In this document: positions 1-10,880 of the stretch, in pieces
How the letters are laid out: every line of letters starts with the position of its first letter
How positions within the stretch are numbered: position 1 is the first letter of the stretch
DNA from: Kalaharituber pfeilii
Taxonomy: Eukaryota > Ascomycota > Pezizomycetes > Pezizales > Pezizaceae
DNA length: 64,000 nucleotides
Assembly: GCA_015179045.1 (NCBI GenBank)
Contig: WHUZ01000022.1
Coordinates: forward strand, 186,001-250,000
Direction: 5' to 3'
Notes under the pieces: model-generated
What the model saw: the letters and a program-made list of their open reading frames with translations, nothing else
What the model was told of the DNA's origin: nothing
Databases searched by the model: none
Translations under genes and position numbers: made by a program

Positions 1-46
1 TTTTTTTATATCAATACTCGCTTGCCGCCCCACGGGCTATGGCGAG
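1..46 (-). mobile_element. LINE-A 3' tail, cut by window edge
   Basis: Reverse complement reads CTCGCCATAGCCC, a GGGCGGCAAGCGAG-type arm, then TATTGATAT and poly(A). The poly(A) end lies outside the window, so no TSD can be tested. Confidence 0.8.
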
Positions 47-1922
47 GGTCTTAATTAAAGTAAGTCAAAAAACTCCAAACCTAACTACCTCTCTAGCTAC
101 ATGTATTGCCCGCGGATCCTTCCATGTTGCGGGTGGCGGCAGGGGCCTGTAGCTCAGTCCTATTACTTTTATTTGTACCTAAACCTCGCTTATAGACCCT
201 GAGCTTTTTCATACCATGTATTATAATATAGTACTAGTAGTACTATTGCCACTATTGCATGAGCAGGTGGAGTATTGCAGCGAGTGGGTATATGCTTGTA
301 GGCATCAGAGGGGGATATTTCACAGAGTATAGAGGTAAGTACAACTATAGATGCTATAGATGTAGCTTTTTGAATTTTTTCCTTCAGATTCAGAATCAGC
401 ACTCTCAATACAGTCTAGAATCAATTTGTCACATATGTCAGAGATATATTCTGTGAGTTATTGAGTGCTAAATCTGGAAACATGGTGCCGGGTAAAGTGC
501 CAAGGTGTTGGCTCCTTATCCATACGCTGCTCGTTACTACTACGGAACTGGTATGCTGCCGTTATATGCAGCTTCTCCACATATTCTGCGCCTCGTCCTC
601 ATCTTGCCGATTCCTTTTAGTCAGGCATACCAGTTGTAACGTAGGATCAAATGCATGTATGTACCTGCATTCATTGATCAGAGGAATAGCATAAATTGAT
701 TCCAATTTAAATATTTCCCCATCCAGTAGCATAACAAATGTAAAATAAACTGTGCCGCCCGCTTCTCTCACTTCCGGCGATTATATCCCTTGCGATGGAC
801 CTCCGGATCCGTTGCGAGCGCTTTCATAGCTCTTCGAAAGCACTCACTAAAATCAATGAATAGCAAAAAATTACAAAGGAGTAATAGACCACCTGAATGA
901 ACATCAGTCAACATCAGCCTTCAAATTCTTTCCCGGAATTTAACTGTGAAGTAGTCTGGTTTCCAAGCTGCCCATTTTTGAGTTGCTGCGCTTTCGCAAG
1001 GAACTCCATTCTGCCGCAATTTTCGTAACACAAAAGATTGACTCATAGCATGACCCTCTAAATGAGTTAAACTGTCCACACACGCCCCTCCTACTGACTC
1101 TGCCACCTCCAACTCTGAGACATCCCTCCGACATCGCCTCCGACAGCCTTTTCGACAGCCTCTCCTGCAGTCTCTCCCTTTCCTCTCGCAAATCCGACAG
1201 CCTCCCCTACACCTTCTCCCGTCGCCGGACCCATCATCTCTCGCATCTCTGTCGCTCAACACCGTCTTTCATAGCCTATCTCACCTGCCTCCCCCATTTT
1301 CCAAAGCATTCACATAGCCCCTGCCACCAACTCTCACATAGCTTCCCACGTAACGCAGATTACTCCGCTTAGTAGGTAGGATACCCCCTTGCATGTACCT
1401 TCTTCGTTTCGGCTTTTGCATTGTTTCAGAATTCGGAACTGCGTTGTGAGGGCTATCATAAAGCTTATGGCAACAGTTACCGAAACCGACAGGGTCCTAA
1501 GAGTGTCGTTTACTATGGCGAGACAAGGCTATACTGTGGCAATCAAATGCAAGTCTCGTTCCAGTAATTCTCCCTTGCCTAGTTTCGTAAATCCGCTGTT
1601 TAAATTAATTGATACACGTCGGACACCCATGCCGTGCCGTGTAGTGGTATACATACGCAGACTATTATTTGCTAGCTCAGCCATACCAATCCTGCCGTTG
1701 CAACCAATCGCAGCCTATCTAAGTACAGTACTTCGCTGTCGCGTTAAAATAATAAAATTTTCGCTATTACTTAAACTTGAAAAGATGCTAGATATTAGGA
1801 GTAGAGACGCTCAACGGGGGACAAGTCAGTGAGTAGGGTAGAAAAATCCATTCACTCTCTGGAGGGTCGCCGCAGATGGGTCTGCACAGGGATTTTATCA
1901 ATAAGCACCTAATCTCATAACG
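47..1922. other. Gene-free stretch
   Basis: No convincing gene. Open frames here (for example 1389-1832 plus) lack recognisable motifs or splice context. Positions 1080-1260 are C/T-rich with repeated CGACAGCCT-like words. No TSD-flanked retroposon was found inside. Confidence 0.5.
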
Positions 1923-1930
1923 GATCCTAA

Positions 1931-1990
1931 TTCCCTGCCAGAGGCCTGTAGCTTGTATGTGGGGTTATGCAAAAAAAAAAAAAGTTAAAA
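1931..1990 (+). mobile_element. LINE-C 3' tail insertion
   Basis: CCCTGCCAGAGGCC…AGCTTGTATGTGGGG followed by A(13). Direct TSD GATCCTAA at 1923-1930 and 1991-1998 shows insertion by target-primed reverse transcription. About 40 nt of LINE sequence is kept. Confidence 0.75.
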
Positions 1991-2080
1991 GATCCTAAGT
2001 CTCTTTACAAGTATCTGTATATGACTAAGCATTAAAAATAAGCATACAGTATGTTACCAACGCAAGTTATATATTTACAA

Positions 2081-2297
2081 TCGAACCTGTTTTATTGGAT
2101 GGTACGGCATTGGTCGGTTTTATCCAATAAGACAACATATCCAATAATCCCCACGGACCCAATTGGCTCGGGCCTTTTTTTTTTTTTTTTTTTTTTTATT
2201 TCATTACTCGCATGCCGCCTTACAGGCTATGGCGAATTGGCTCGGGTCAAGAGGTTATCCAAGATGAGAGAATCCAATATGAGCGGTTCGGCTGCAT
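2081..2297. mobile_element. Pogo/Tigger-like MITE copy, interrupted
   Basis: The right end, read on the minus strand, is CAGCCGAACCGCTCATATTGG, matching the termini of the copies at 7772 and 43540; TATCCAATA words recur inside. It is split by the LINE-A tail at 2173-2234. Boundaries are approximate. Confidence 0.5.
2173..2234 (-). mobile_element. LINE-A 3' tail insertion
   Basis: Poly(T), then the reverse complement of the LINE-A hairpin starting at CGCCATAGCC. Perfect 12-bp TSD AATTGGCTCGGG at 2161-2172 and 2235-2246. It sits inside the pogo-like element. Confidence 0.92.
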
Positions 2298-2947
2298 TTT
2301 GTATTTGGGGCTAGGACAGTGTATGCTTGTAACAGCAGTTTACTGATATGTAGGTCCGTTTCCAATACGATACCGGCACAGAGGGCCTTGGGACAGGGTT
2401 GTGGATTGGTTCATGACATACCAAAACGATCTGGCTATACATTATTAAATTTTTCCGTCATGTGCAACAATGGTAGATAGTTCAAATAATCCAGCAAATC
2501 AAACGATTCCATAATGCATAGAATCTATTCGCTATAATAATATGAGTCCGGTCCCTCATACAAAATAAGTAGCTTCGTTACTAGCATTATTCTTATTTTT
2601 GCTGCTTAGTCAGGTAGATGTTCTTGTAACGAGAGAAACTCTATTCCTACTGTCGGTGCTTGTCGATAGGAAAAATTATGCCTGAGACTGCTTTGGATGC
2701 ATTAGAAGCCCTTCCTTATAATCTACAAACTGAACCCACTCATGAAATCTCAGAGCTCCAGGAGGGCTTCAGGCCAGGAAATTGAAGAATTGAAAGTCCA
2801 GAGGTTAAAAGAACGGCACACCCAGCTCAGCAGAAGATCACAGATTTTGTATTACCCAAAGACAGATAGATTTGCCTTCCTTCTCTTCACCCGCATCTCT
2901 CTCTTCACGTACAACCTCCTTTCACCTCCCCTTCATCTATGTATCAC
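2298..2947. other. Gene-free stretch
   Basis: Nothing recognisable. An open frame from 2742 runs into the retroposon at 2961 and is not credible as a gene. Confidence 0.4.
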
Positions 2948-2960
2948 TCACATCACACCT

Positions 2961-3013
2961 CGCCATAGCCCCTAGGGCGGCATGCGATTAATGAAATAAA
3001 AAAAAAAAAAAAA
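2961..3013 (+). mobile_element. LINE-A 3' tail insertion (GCGAT variant)
   Basis: CGCCATAGCCCCTAGGGCGG…GCGATTAATGAAAT plus poly(A). Perfect 13-bp TSD TCACATCACACCT at 2948-2960 and 3014-3026. Confidence 0.92.
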
Positions 3014-3026
3014 TCACATCACACCT

Positions 3027-3406
3027 GCCCTTATCCACTTCTTTTCTATCCCTAACCATTATATAAGCTCTGCCTACCACTTTTATACCAACCTCTGCAT
3101 GTATTTGAGTATCTCTCAACGTGAGAATATATTCGTTATAATAATATTACCCTGCCGCCGGAGGGTATGCTGGTAACGGGAGTATATTGTAATACTAGAT
3201 AGCTCCAATGCTTGGTAACTTGGTAGCAGACTGTTGTAAGAGAACTTTTAACATGGGTGGCCTAGAATATATACTACATTTTTCAGGTAACTCATTGCTC
3301 AAGCAATTACGCAAAAAAAGAACACCACACGATTAGGAGAAATGCTCAATATCTTTGGAACAACGCTCCAGATTTCAGTATTCCAGTCCTTTCGAGCATT
3401 TTCCGC
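3027..3406. other. Gene-free stretch
   Basis: No gene or repeat recognised. AT-rich with scattered short open frames. Confidence 0.4.
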
Positions 3407-3418
3407 TCCTTCTAAGCA

Positions 3419-3432
3419 GCATGCGAGTAATG

Positions 3433-3464
<32 letters not shown>
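3419..3464 (+). mobile_element. Ultra-short LINE-A insertion (18 nt + polyA)
   Basis: Only GCATGCGAGTAATGACAT of the LINE tail is present, followed by A(28). Perfect 12-bp TSD TCCTTCTAAGCA at 3407-3418 and 3465-3476. The 5' truncation point lies in the 3' arm of the hairpin. Confidence 0.92.
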
Positions 3465-3467
<3 letters not shown>

Positions 3468-3476
3468 TTCTAAGCA

Positions 3477-3657
3477 CCTTCCCTCCTCCTGGACGTTCGT
3501 CCTACCTCCCGAGCTCCCATGCCCCTCACGGAATTGCTTCCCGGGGTCCTGCAACTACTGTCATAGCCCAGTAGTGCTGCATACGAGCGATAAACAAACC
3601 AAAAAAGGAAGGTGTGCGTGTGCCTAGAGTAACCCTCCTCTATGCATCCCTCAACAT
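3477..3657. other. Short spacer with possible old LINE-A relic
   Basis: Positions 3561-3606 read TCATAGCCCAGTAGTGCTGC, then ATACGAGCG and an A-rich end, like a decayed LINE-A tail. No TSD is visible. Confidence 0.3.
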
Positions 3658-3665
3658 GAGTATAT

Positions 3666-3720
3666 TTTTTTTTTTTTATTTATTTCATTACTCGCGTGCC
3701 GCCCTATGGGCTATGGCGAG
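3666..3720 (-). mobile_element. LINE-A 3' tail insertion
   Basis: Poly(T) then the full reverse-complement hairpin, beginning at CTCGCCATAG. 8-bp TSD GAGTATAT at 3658-3665 and 3721-3728. Confidence 0.88.
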
Positions 3721-3776
3721 GAGTATATATTTGAAATAAACATATTAGACTTCCGCCGAAATATACGCTTGTAACC

Positions 3777-6168
3777 TTAACATGGGTATGCTGAAAAGTA
3801 GACATGAACACTAAATATTGGAGGCGGGCATGGGCCGGTTCTTGTGATGCCATACAATCGATGGGATGCAATGATCATCTGTAAAGCCCCAAGAATAACA
3901 AGTACTGCTATATAGATTTTTAAGTCACGTCAGTGCCCATTCCAACTTCCATACGTTAGTAAACAAGACAAAAGGTAAAGCATCCCCCATACCTGTCACC
4001 TGAGGCCACCTAATTTTGAGTTGTACCCCCCGCCATGGCTGCATCCCGGGCACGAGTTTACGTGGATTGGCATGATCCATCACAGCAAAAACTCCGGCGG
4101 TGGCTCTTGAAATCATCATTGCCATTTGCTGTGCATCCCCTTTCTTGCGCACACCCCACCCAAATCTATAAATTGGCAAAGAATTAGCAAATGAAGCTGC
4201 ACCATATATAGTAGTTGCATGCATACCCCTCCCTGTAGTACGAATACATCCACAAACCAGTGCTCCCCCTATTTTCTAATCCACTACTTGCTAGCGACGT
4301 TGCCGCCGTGATAGCCATATCATCAGTAATCTCGAGCGGGGGCAACATTGTACTGGTACCTGACACCCGGTGCACTGTCGATTGACACAGATAGAGCCAT
4401 GCACCTGCACCATTGCGCACATCTTCATATTCCTTGATTTGAGTTACTATGAGCACGCCACAGCGTGGCTGGTCATGGCACGTTTCAATGGTTATGTCGT
4501 CGGATGTTAAATGAGAAAGGTAGGTAGTAGAAATCCTGCCAACGACAATGTCTCTAATGAATCTCTCAGTGCCGTCATCCTCTTCATAGAAAATAGTGGC
4601 CTGCCCATTGTCAAATTTCAGGGCAGAAATCTCCTTGGCGGTGCAGGTTGCCGTGGTTCTAATAAAGAACTCAGTCTTCACTACCAGTTCTTTGTCCAGG
4701 AAACTGTTTCCACGAAACTGTGTGTAGAGGTCAATAGTAGTTCAGCAATACCAGCAATACCAACGTTGAAAGACACACGTAATATACCCAGCCATCTTCA
4801 TATTGCTGAATAGGGTAGCTGCTGTTGCTGAGCAAAGAGGTGTCGGCGAAATACTTGGCAATGCTTCGCTGCAACCAAGTTTGTGCTTCAGTGTCTTGGA
4901 TATCGCCATAGAAATTGTCCGTAGCTGCAATCTCAATGAACCCTTGGCGCATTCCAATACTCCCTTCTTCAAGACTAAAATATGCCTGGCTTTAGTGAAT
5001 TTCCCTGGTCCCAAGTGAACGAACAAAGATAATGTACTCGCCATAGCCCATAGGGCGGCATGCGAGTAATGATATTAAAAAAATAAAAAAAAAGATAATG
5101 AAAACTCACCTGTAGGTTAAACCGAGAAGCGCTATTGCTATTGCAATACTCTTTATATCCAAATGATATCTTCCCGTCAGTCTAAAAAAGTGGCCAAATG
5201 AAATACAAGATTCGTAATATACCAAATTGAAGAGTAGCCAAAGAAGGATGAATGAACTCGCAACTACCACACCACAACTTCTATCTTTCCTCTCAGTTTT
5301 CTCGAATAATTCTCTCTTAAGGAATATAAGTGTGTTTCTCAGGCCACCAATTTTCTCAAAGTCCGGTCTCTAATTGTTGAAAATGTGTTAGCGTTCTACA
5401 TATTATATGTCTAAATATGACGAGCTTCTGGAATTGTTGAGCAGTGGGAGGAGCGAGAAGGAGCGGACGGGACTAGTATCTTTCTTTTATGTTCCTTCTT
5501 TGTGTTTATATCTCGTCATAGCCCATAGAGCGGCACACGAGCTATGAAATAAAATTTTGTTTTTAGATATGCTGAATAGCCGAACATACCTGTCGAAAAG
5601 ACCATTTCTCTTTACCACACAATGACTTTTTGTTGGTAAATCCTTCTCGGATGAGTCGCACGATTTTGATATACGTGACCTGATAATTCATTACATGCAG
5701 GCCCACTTATCTTGATGCGAGCGTACCAACTGCCATGTTCAGTCCCAACAGCACAGGGAACAAAATCATGAGCGTGTTAAAAGTGTATTTTTGACCACGC
5801 GTCAAGGTACCTTTCTTTTCATAGCTCTTGAGGATTCCTAGGATGCACAAGACAAGCACTAACGTGATAAGGAGTCGAACAGTGACAGTTACATACAGTG
5901 GTTTGTTTTCAGCCACTTCTAAGGGTGCGCTTTGGACTTGAGTAGCTGTTCTTGCGGTTGATTTCTCTGATAATCCCGTGGGGAGACCAATTAGTACGTA
6001 TTCTGGCATGACCATATACATGGGGGAATTCCAACCCTTGGCAACATTGTCAACCTGTGAACCATTTGTATCGATGGGATTTGGCTGGGCTAGGGTCACT
6101 GTCTCTCCAGCCGTGGGTGGCATTTTGACTGCTGTGACTAGTTTAGTGATAACTTCTGTCAAGTTCAT
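3777..6168 (-). CDS. Multi-span fungal membrane protein, 7 exons
   Basis: Unknown function. On the minus strand seven exons join without a frame break: 6168-5731, 5679-5590, 5369-5110, 4974-4761, 4717-4227, 4165-3993 and 3907-3777, giving about 598 residues. Most introns have GTATGT/GTGAGT-like donors and AG acceptors; intron 1 uses a weaker GTTGGT. Hydrophobic segments: VTVRLLITLVLVLCILGIL and TFNTLMILFPVLLGLNMA in exon 1, VVVASSFILLWLLFNLVYY and IKSIAIAIALLGLTY in exon 3, and AVLVILGALQMII in exon 7. A long Cys-containing extracytoplasmic-looking domain lies between the fourth and last segments (STTYLSHLTSDD…CHDQPRCGVL), followed by ISRATAGVFAVMDHANPRK. From memory this order (LGLN segment, LWLLxN segment, STTYM-like and ISRFAxGxI motifs) is typical of a large family of uncharacterised Pezizomycotina membrane proteins. 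The frame is intact, so it is probably functional. Introns 2 and 3 carry LINE-A tails. Confidence 0.8.
5035..5090 (+). mobile_element. LINE-A 3' tail inside an intron
   Basis: Full hairpin, TAATGATATT and a short A-rich tail. 10-bp TSD AAAGATAATG at 5025-5034 and 5091-5100. It lies in intron 3 (4975-5109) of the membrane protein gene, antisense to it, between donor (5109) and acceptor (4975), so splicing signals are preserved. Confidence 0.9.
5512..5556 (+). mobile_element. Old LINE-A tail in intron 2
   Basis: CTCGTCATAGCCCATAGAGC…GCACACGAG keeps the hairpin with a paired change (CTCGT/ACGAG). The A-tract is degraded and no TSD is evident. It lies within intron 2 (5370-5589) of the membrane protein gene. 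Confidence 0.7.
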
Positions 6169-6984
6169 TATACGGCATACTGTGTTTCTCTGCCTGGTAG
6201 TTTATGAAATTGTCGTTTTATAGTACATACGTGCGGCAATTTTTACCAAGAGAGCCGCAGTTTTCAGCCCCGTATAAGTAGCAGTGTGACTAAGTCTTTA
6301 ACAATTAATTGAGTAGGTGACACTAACTGTCGGCTAAGCTTCCAATCCGTTCTCGGTCTCATGATCTCCAGTAACTCATCGTCCTGTAAGAGAGAAGAAC
6401 ATTAGCAAGCTCAATCAGCCTGTTCTGGCATCCTGGCTAGATTGATCCATGGTAAAGTAGCCTATTAGCCTCGACCAACTGTGGTATCATCATCTGCGTG
6501 CACTCTGCACGGATATTGAAACGGGAGACACATGTCTCACTAATCCAAGAAGAAGCATTGGAGATCGCTTCGTTGCGATAAATTGAGTGCACGGCTGCAA
6601 GCCCCTAATTCTTTCCAACTAAATTCTTTTGAAAGTGAGGACATAGCGAGAAGATGCATCGTCCATGCAGGGTACAATGCCTGTAGCAGGCAAGCTTGCA
6701 TGTCCAGTAGATCTTGGGTATAATAAGGCTTCAGATCAACAGAATGCTTATGAATCCAGAGAAGACAAAGTCATCGGCATGACTTTATGACACCATTATC
6801 TTGCTGTGCCCCACAAGGCAGTATGAACAAAAAAGAAAATATAACAGCACTGCAATGGACAGGAAGTTACCGACCTAGCTAGTGCTTCTTTAGCTATTGG
6901 TGACAAATGGTCATTTGCCCGGGCCGTTGACCGCTTTCCCGGCCAAATGGTATTATGGCGAACACATCCATTGTCAATAACAGG
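6169..6984. other. Intergenic, 5' flank of membrane gene
   Basis: No gene recognised. Positions 6810-6835 (CCCCACAAGGCAGTATGAAC then A-rich) faintly resemble a decayed LINE-A tail; not supported by a TSD. Confidence 0.35.
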
Positions 6985-7222
6985 CGTACGCAGCCTTTGG
7001 CATACGCAGGTTTTGGCGTACGCAGCCTTTGACGTACGCAGGTTTTGGCGTACGCAGCCTTTGACGTACGCAGCTTTTGGCGTACGCAGCCTTTGACGTA
7101 CGCAGCTTTTGGCGTACGCAGCCTTTGACGTACGCAGATTTTGGCGTACGCAGCCTTTGACGTACGCAGCCTTTGGCGTACGCAGCCCTTGGCGGGCGTA
7201 CCCTTCGGCATAGGCAGCCTTT
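6985..7222. repeat. Minisatellite of ~16-bp units
   Basis: About 14 head-to-tail units alternating TACGCAGCCTTTGACG and TACGCAGCTTTTGGCG, so the higher-order period is about 32 bp. Edge units are more diverged. The 199-residue minus-strand open frame over it is only the translated repeat. Confidence 0.9.
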
Positions 7223-7769
7223 GGAGTTCGAATAGTAACCCTGGTTGAAAATCAGGCACTACATGTGTATGGGACGCAGAGTGGGTAAAACAATTCACAG
7301 CACCAAGACAATTCATTATGTGTTGGGATGGGTAGGTCAGGGAAAGGGACCTAATAATATGGGATGGAGCTAGGGGTACCCAGAGAGATCGGTGGGGCTC
7401 TTGATTGCAGTAGCAGCAGTAGCAGTAGCGATTCCCAAAGAAGGCCGGCAAAGGAACAGAGAGCTCGAATATCGATGATTTCATGCATCCCACAACAGGA
7501 AAGTCTGTTCAAGAGCTTAGTAGAAACATGAAAAAGGCAGAGAGAATTGCGACCGCAAAGTTACGAAAGATAGAATTTGAAGTGGAGAAGCAGAAAAGAA
7601 ACAATTAATGGTGGGATGTAGAGGAGACCACAGATCAAGATTTGAGTCTAGACATAATAGCATACTGACACTCAAGCCGCATACGGAGAAGAGATTAGCT
7701 AAAACAAAGGCGTTGTGGGTCATTGCAGAAAGACTAACCAGACTTGGAAGCAGAAAGCTCAGGCAGCTA
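7223..7769. other. Gene-free stretch
   Basis: No gene recognised. Positions 7515-7608 encode a short Lys/Arg-rich stretch (MKKAERIATAKLRK…) that could be a relic, but nothing supports a function. Confidence 0.35.
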
Positions 7770-7771
7770 TA

Positions 7772-8410
7772 CAGTCGAACCTCTCACATTGGATATCGTC
7801 GGGGACGGGGGCCTTATATCCAATATCGCCTCATATCCAGTGAGAGAGGTTAATGGAGCGGAGAGTCTATCTACATACAAATAGTGTCAATACATGAATA
7901 GAAGTGAGTTCACGATATACAGGCTAGATAATAGAGTAAACAGGTAGGCTAAATGCCTTAAGACTTAAAGGGACTCCAGAAGACGTGCCCTGAGCCAGTA
8001 GTGCCACATACGAAGCGTTAGTTGATTGCGCTATCCAATATGACAGGGTTAGTGAGTCTGGGCTGCCGAACAGCCTATCCATCCAATATTGTCAAATATC
8101 CAATACTCCCCATAGTCCCGATTTTTTTTTTTTTTTTTTTTTTTTTATATCAGTACTCGCGTGCCGCCCTACGAGCTATGGCGAGGTTTAGTTACATGCA
8201 AAGTTTAAACAGAGGAGATAAGATAATGAGATTAAGTAACACGCCAAAACATAAGTAGTGAAAGTGAAAATCATGCCCAATCCCGAAAATCTACCGTCCC
8301 ATCTACCGTCCTGCCCAGTCTAGCCCATAGTCCCGAGCTCAGGAGAAGACCCCCTATCCAATAGCGGCTAGTATCCAATAAGCGGGGATCCAATATGGGA
8401 GGTTTGGCTG
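7772..8410. mobile_element. Pogo/Tigger-like element, TA-flanked
   Basis: Left terminus CAGTCGAACCTCTCACATTG follows TA (7770-7771); the right terminus, read on the minus strand, is CAGCCAAACCTCCCATATTG, followed by TA (8411-8412). CAG termini and TA duplication are typical of pogo/Tigger elements. No transposase frame remains. A 202-bp LINE-A fragment is nested inside. Confidence 0.6.
8122..8323 (-). mobile_element. 202-bp LINE-A 3' fragment
   Basis: Poly(T), reverse-complement hairpin, then about 150 bp of LINE-A 3' UTR including the CATGTAACTAAACCTCGCC junction seen in longer copies. Perfect 13-bp TSD CCCATAGTCCCGA at 8109-8121 and 8324-8336. Nested in the pogo-like element. Confidence 0.92.
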
Positions 8411-8414
8411 TATC

Positions 8415-9556
8415 CCGTGATAGTGACGCTAGGATGTGAGTGGGAGCAGCAGTACGTAGAGAATGAGAAAGTGGAACGAGACTAGGAGAATTTCCACTAC
8501 CGCATCGCCGGAAGGAACATGGGCCTATCATGGTAGCAGGCGAAAACTTGTAGAGTCAATAGCAGGCCTAGAGGATATCACAGTTTATGTGAACACATTG
8601 CAGACAATGATGGAGGGTAGGCGGAATCCCCAGTCGTGTACGAGCTGCCGAAAATCTTCCCACTATAACTATATAACCTGGGAGACTGTGATACACTGGA
8701 GGACTGTGTAATATGACACTGGAAGGCCTAGAAGAAGGGAGACATAGAGTGAAAAAAAAAAAAAAAACTACTGTGATTGAAGCAGAATAATACAGTATGC
8801 TATTCGACATTCAGAAACAAGCTCCTGGCAGGAGACACAAATATCTAGGAGACCGTGCGATAGTGAATGGTGCGGAGATAGTGGCAGCAGCATCAGCAAT
8901 CGAAGACCTAGGCAGTCAAGTAACATCCCTACATTACAGCGAGAGATGGCCTGTACAGTATAGTGTAAACCTCGTCTGGAGCCTTGCAGAAGGGGGCATC
9001 TAATTGGCATCTAGGTAAGCCGAGCAGCTGAGGAAAGCAACGAGGGATGTGGGCTGGGCTGGGAGCTGTGCCGCTAAGGAACATTCATGTATAGAGGGAA
9101 ATAAGAGGACAGATGTGGCAGCCAAGATTGGAGCCTGCCTTCTATACCAAGAGCAAATTGTGATAGAGGGGAGAATCTGGCGACAGGCAAGGGCAGAGAG
9201 ATGGGAATGCAGACAGCGGGTGGTGGGGTTCCAGGCGGTGGAGAGGTTGGGCTGCAATTGAGAGGGCTCACATATTGGCTGACAGGGAAGAGGCCATGGA
9301 GAGCGAGGCTTTTGTTCTTTTCTTTTTGTTTATATATCACGTAACACCGCTTGTAGCTATTGGTCATGACAGGAGCCGAGAGCGAGGCTGAAAAGATAGG
9401 CAAGGTGACAGAGGTTGAACGCAGACTTCGCGGGGAGGCGGAGGAGACGGCAGTCCATTGGATGGACGGATGCCGTCAAAGCGCGGACCGAAGGCTGCAG
9501 CATGGGAGGCGCTGACGGGTTAGCCTGTGCTGTACGAACGGAAGGTGGACAAAATC
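8415..9556 (+). pseudogene. Decayed LINE-A RT thumb / RNase H copy
   Basis: Broken frames align in order with the better LINE-A copy at 54273-55893: an RT-connection piece (8463-8630, MRKWNETRR…SIAGLEDI), an RNase H piece with YLGDRAIVNGAEIVAA (8848-8895), and CIEGNKRTDVAAKIGA (9083-9140), the counterpart of the GNxKADKAAKVG segment of RNase H. A Cys-poor remnant of the C-terminal zinc motif follows. Stops and frameshifts throughout. Interrupted by the LINE-B tail at 9311-9377. Confidence 0.7.
9311..9377 (-). mobile_element. LINE-B 3' tail insertion
   Basis: T-rich start then TCACGTAACACCGC…CATGACAGG, the reverse of the LINE-B tail. Perfect 12-bp TSD GAGAGCGAGGCT at 9299-9310 and 9378-9389. 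Nested in the LINE-A pseudogene, so it is younger. Confidence 0.9.
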
Positions 9557-9570
9557 AAGGAGTTTGTAGG

Positions 9571-9604
9571 CACGCGAGTAATGATATATAAAAAAAAAAA
9601 AAAA
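9571..9604 (+). mobile_element. Ultra-short LINE-A insertion (34 bp)
   Basis: CACGCGAGTAATGATATAT plus A-tract only. 14-bp TSD AAGGAGTTTGTAGG at 9557-9570 and 9605-9618, its first two A shared with the poly(A). Confidence 0.92.
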
Positions 9605-9618
9605 AAGGAGTTTGTAGG

Positions 9619-10100
9619 GCTGTATCAGAGGCTCCGCAGTATGTGTACGTAACCTGTCACCTTTGTCACCTTTGCCTTGCCACGTCGTAGTCCAAAATGG
9701 CTACATACGGGTAATGAACTAAAGAACAAAAAAAAAATTGGGTCGCCCGTAGGCTACAGTCTGCCTCGGCTGTTGACGGAGGGTAACTTCGGCATTATGA
9801 ACCGGCTAACTTGAAACGTACTGATCAACCGCTGATCATGCCATCGTAGGATCTTCCCAGTTGACCCGTTTTGTAAACAACTACAGCTGCGGAAGGGGTG
9901 GTCCGAGAGTCCCAATGATCCGATATTCAGTCATGACTACGTAAAAGCTGGGAAGGATGATAATATCTTCTGAATTTACTAATGTTCCAATATGGTAACC
10001 GGGCATCTCTGTCGGGATATATACATGTTGAACGTTTTGAGTGATATCACGAGATTGGGATGTTGAGCATGTCGAGAGCGACGTATGAGAAAAACAGTAA
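9619..10100. other. Gene-free stretch
   Basis: No gene recognised. Positions 9680-9736 (GTCCAAAATGGCTACATACG, GGTAATGAA, A-rich end) may be a decayed LINE-A tail. Confidence 0.35.
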
Positions 10101-10177
10101 GTTTATCACGTAACCCCGCTTATGGCTATTTGCTATGACAGGGGTCCTGGGCTACGACCTCAATGGCCGGGACAGGC
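10101..10177 (-). mobile_element. LINE-B 3' tail, extended
   Basis: TTTATCACGTAACCCCGC…CATGACAGGGG followed by the reverse of the upstream LINE-B 3' UTR module (CCTGGGCTACGA … GGGACAGGC). The A-tail is almost lost and no TSD was found. Confidence 0.7.
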
Positions 10178-10283
10178 AAAAAGAAACAAATAAACCTAAT
10201 AGGAGCGGAGGCAATTGATCACTTAGACGTATCTATTGCCGCCGTTTGTTTCTCCTTCTCCCCTCTCTTACCAACTTTCCTCT

Positions 10284-10558
10284 ATCACACTCATACAGGG
10301 GCCAGTCGGCAGTGCTGGGAGGACTTAGAGGAGAAAGGGTGGAAGGAGGAGGGGATAGAGGGCAACCCAGTCGAGGTACGGTTCGCCAGCCTCGATCTGG
10401 GCTAGCTGAAGGGCCGGAGGGTACGTTGTGTACCAAGCGTGCACGTAGTGTAGATAGGTAGCTGCCTTAACCTGACCCGGGTATATGGGTCCCTGCCATA
10501 GGCTGGTAGCCTGTATGCGGGGTTACGTGAATCAAAAAAAAAAAAAAAAAAAAAAAAA
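10284..10558 (+). mobile_element. LINE-C 3' fragment
   Basis: Ends in CCCTGCCATAGGCT, GGT, AGCCTGTATGCGGGG, TTACGTGA and A(24): a nearly perfect AGGCT/AGCCT inner stem within a CCCTGC/GCGGGG outer stem. Upstream 10300-10380 matches 25640-25710 (minus), so LINE-C is a family with its own coding end (QCWEDLEEKGW frame). The 5' border is uncertain. Confidence 0.65.
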
Positions 10559-10618
10559 GCCATCCCCCTAAGAGTCTAAGTTTTGTTTTCTCCAGTGATT
10601 CACCACCTGCTTCTACAG

Positions 10619-10690
10619 TGAAACCTGTCATATTATATAGGGTCAGAACCGGTGGGTCTTATCGGAAGACGGGTTATCCGCTTGGACAGG
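10619..10690 (+). repeat. Pogo-like terminus
   Basis: TACAGTGAAACCTGTCATAT matches the terminus at 43540 (CAGTCAAACCTGTCATAATG). Only one end is recognised. Confidence 0.45.
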
Positions 10691-10822
10691 CTGGATCAGA
10701 TAGGCCAATTTTTGTGCTATACACATGCAGTCAGTCAGATACACGAATGAATAATAACTATACAGGAGCAAGATAGGAGAACAATGGACAGCTGCTTCAA
10801 AGGGCATTTCAAGCTCAACAAG

Positions 10823-10880
10823 TCCATAGCCTACAAGGCGGCATGCGAGTAATGACATAAAAAAAAAATAATAATAAAAA
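10823..10880 (+). mobile_element. LINE-A 3' tail insertion
   Basis: CCATAGCCTACAAGGCGGC, ATGCGAGTAATGACATA and an interrupted A-tract. TSD not certain (TTTCAAGC versus TTTCAAAGC). Confidence 0.75.

Noticed and set aside
1389..1832. 147-codon plus-strand open frame
   Set aside because: No motif, splice context or compositional support; judged a chance frame.
6894..7493. 199-codon minus-strand open frame
   Set aside because: Mostly the translated minisatellite at 6985-7222; no other support.
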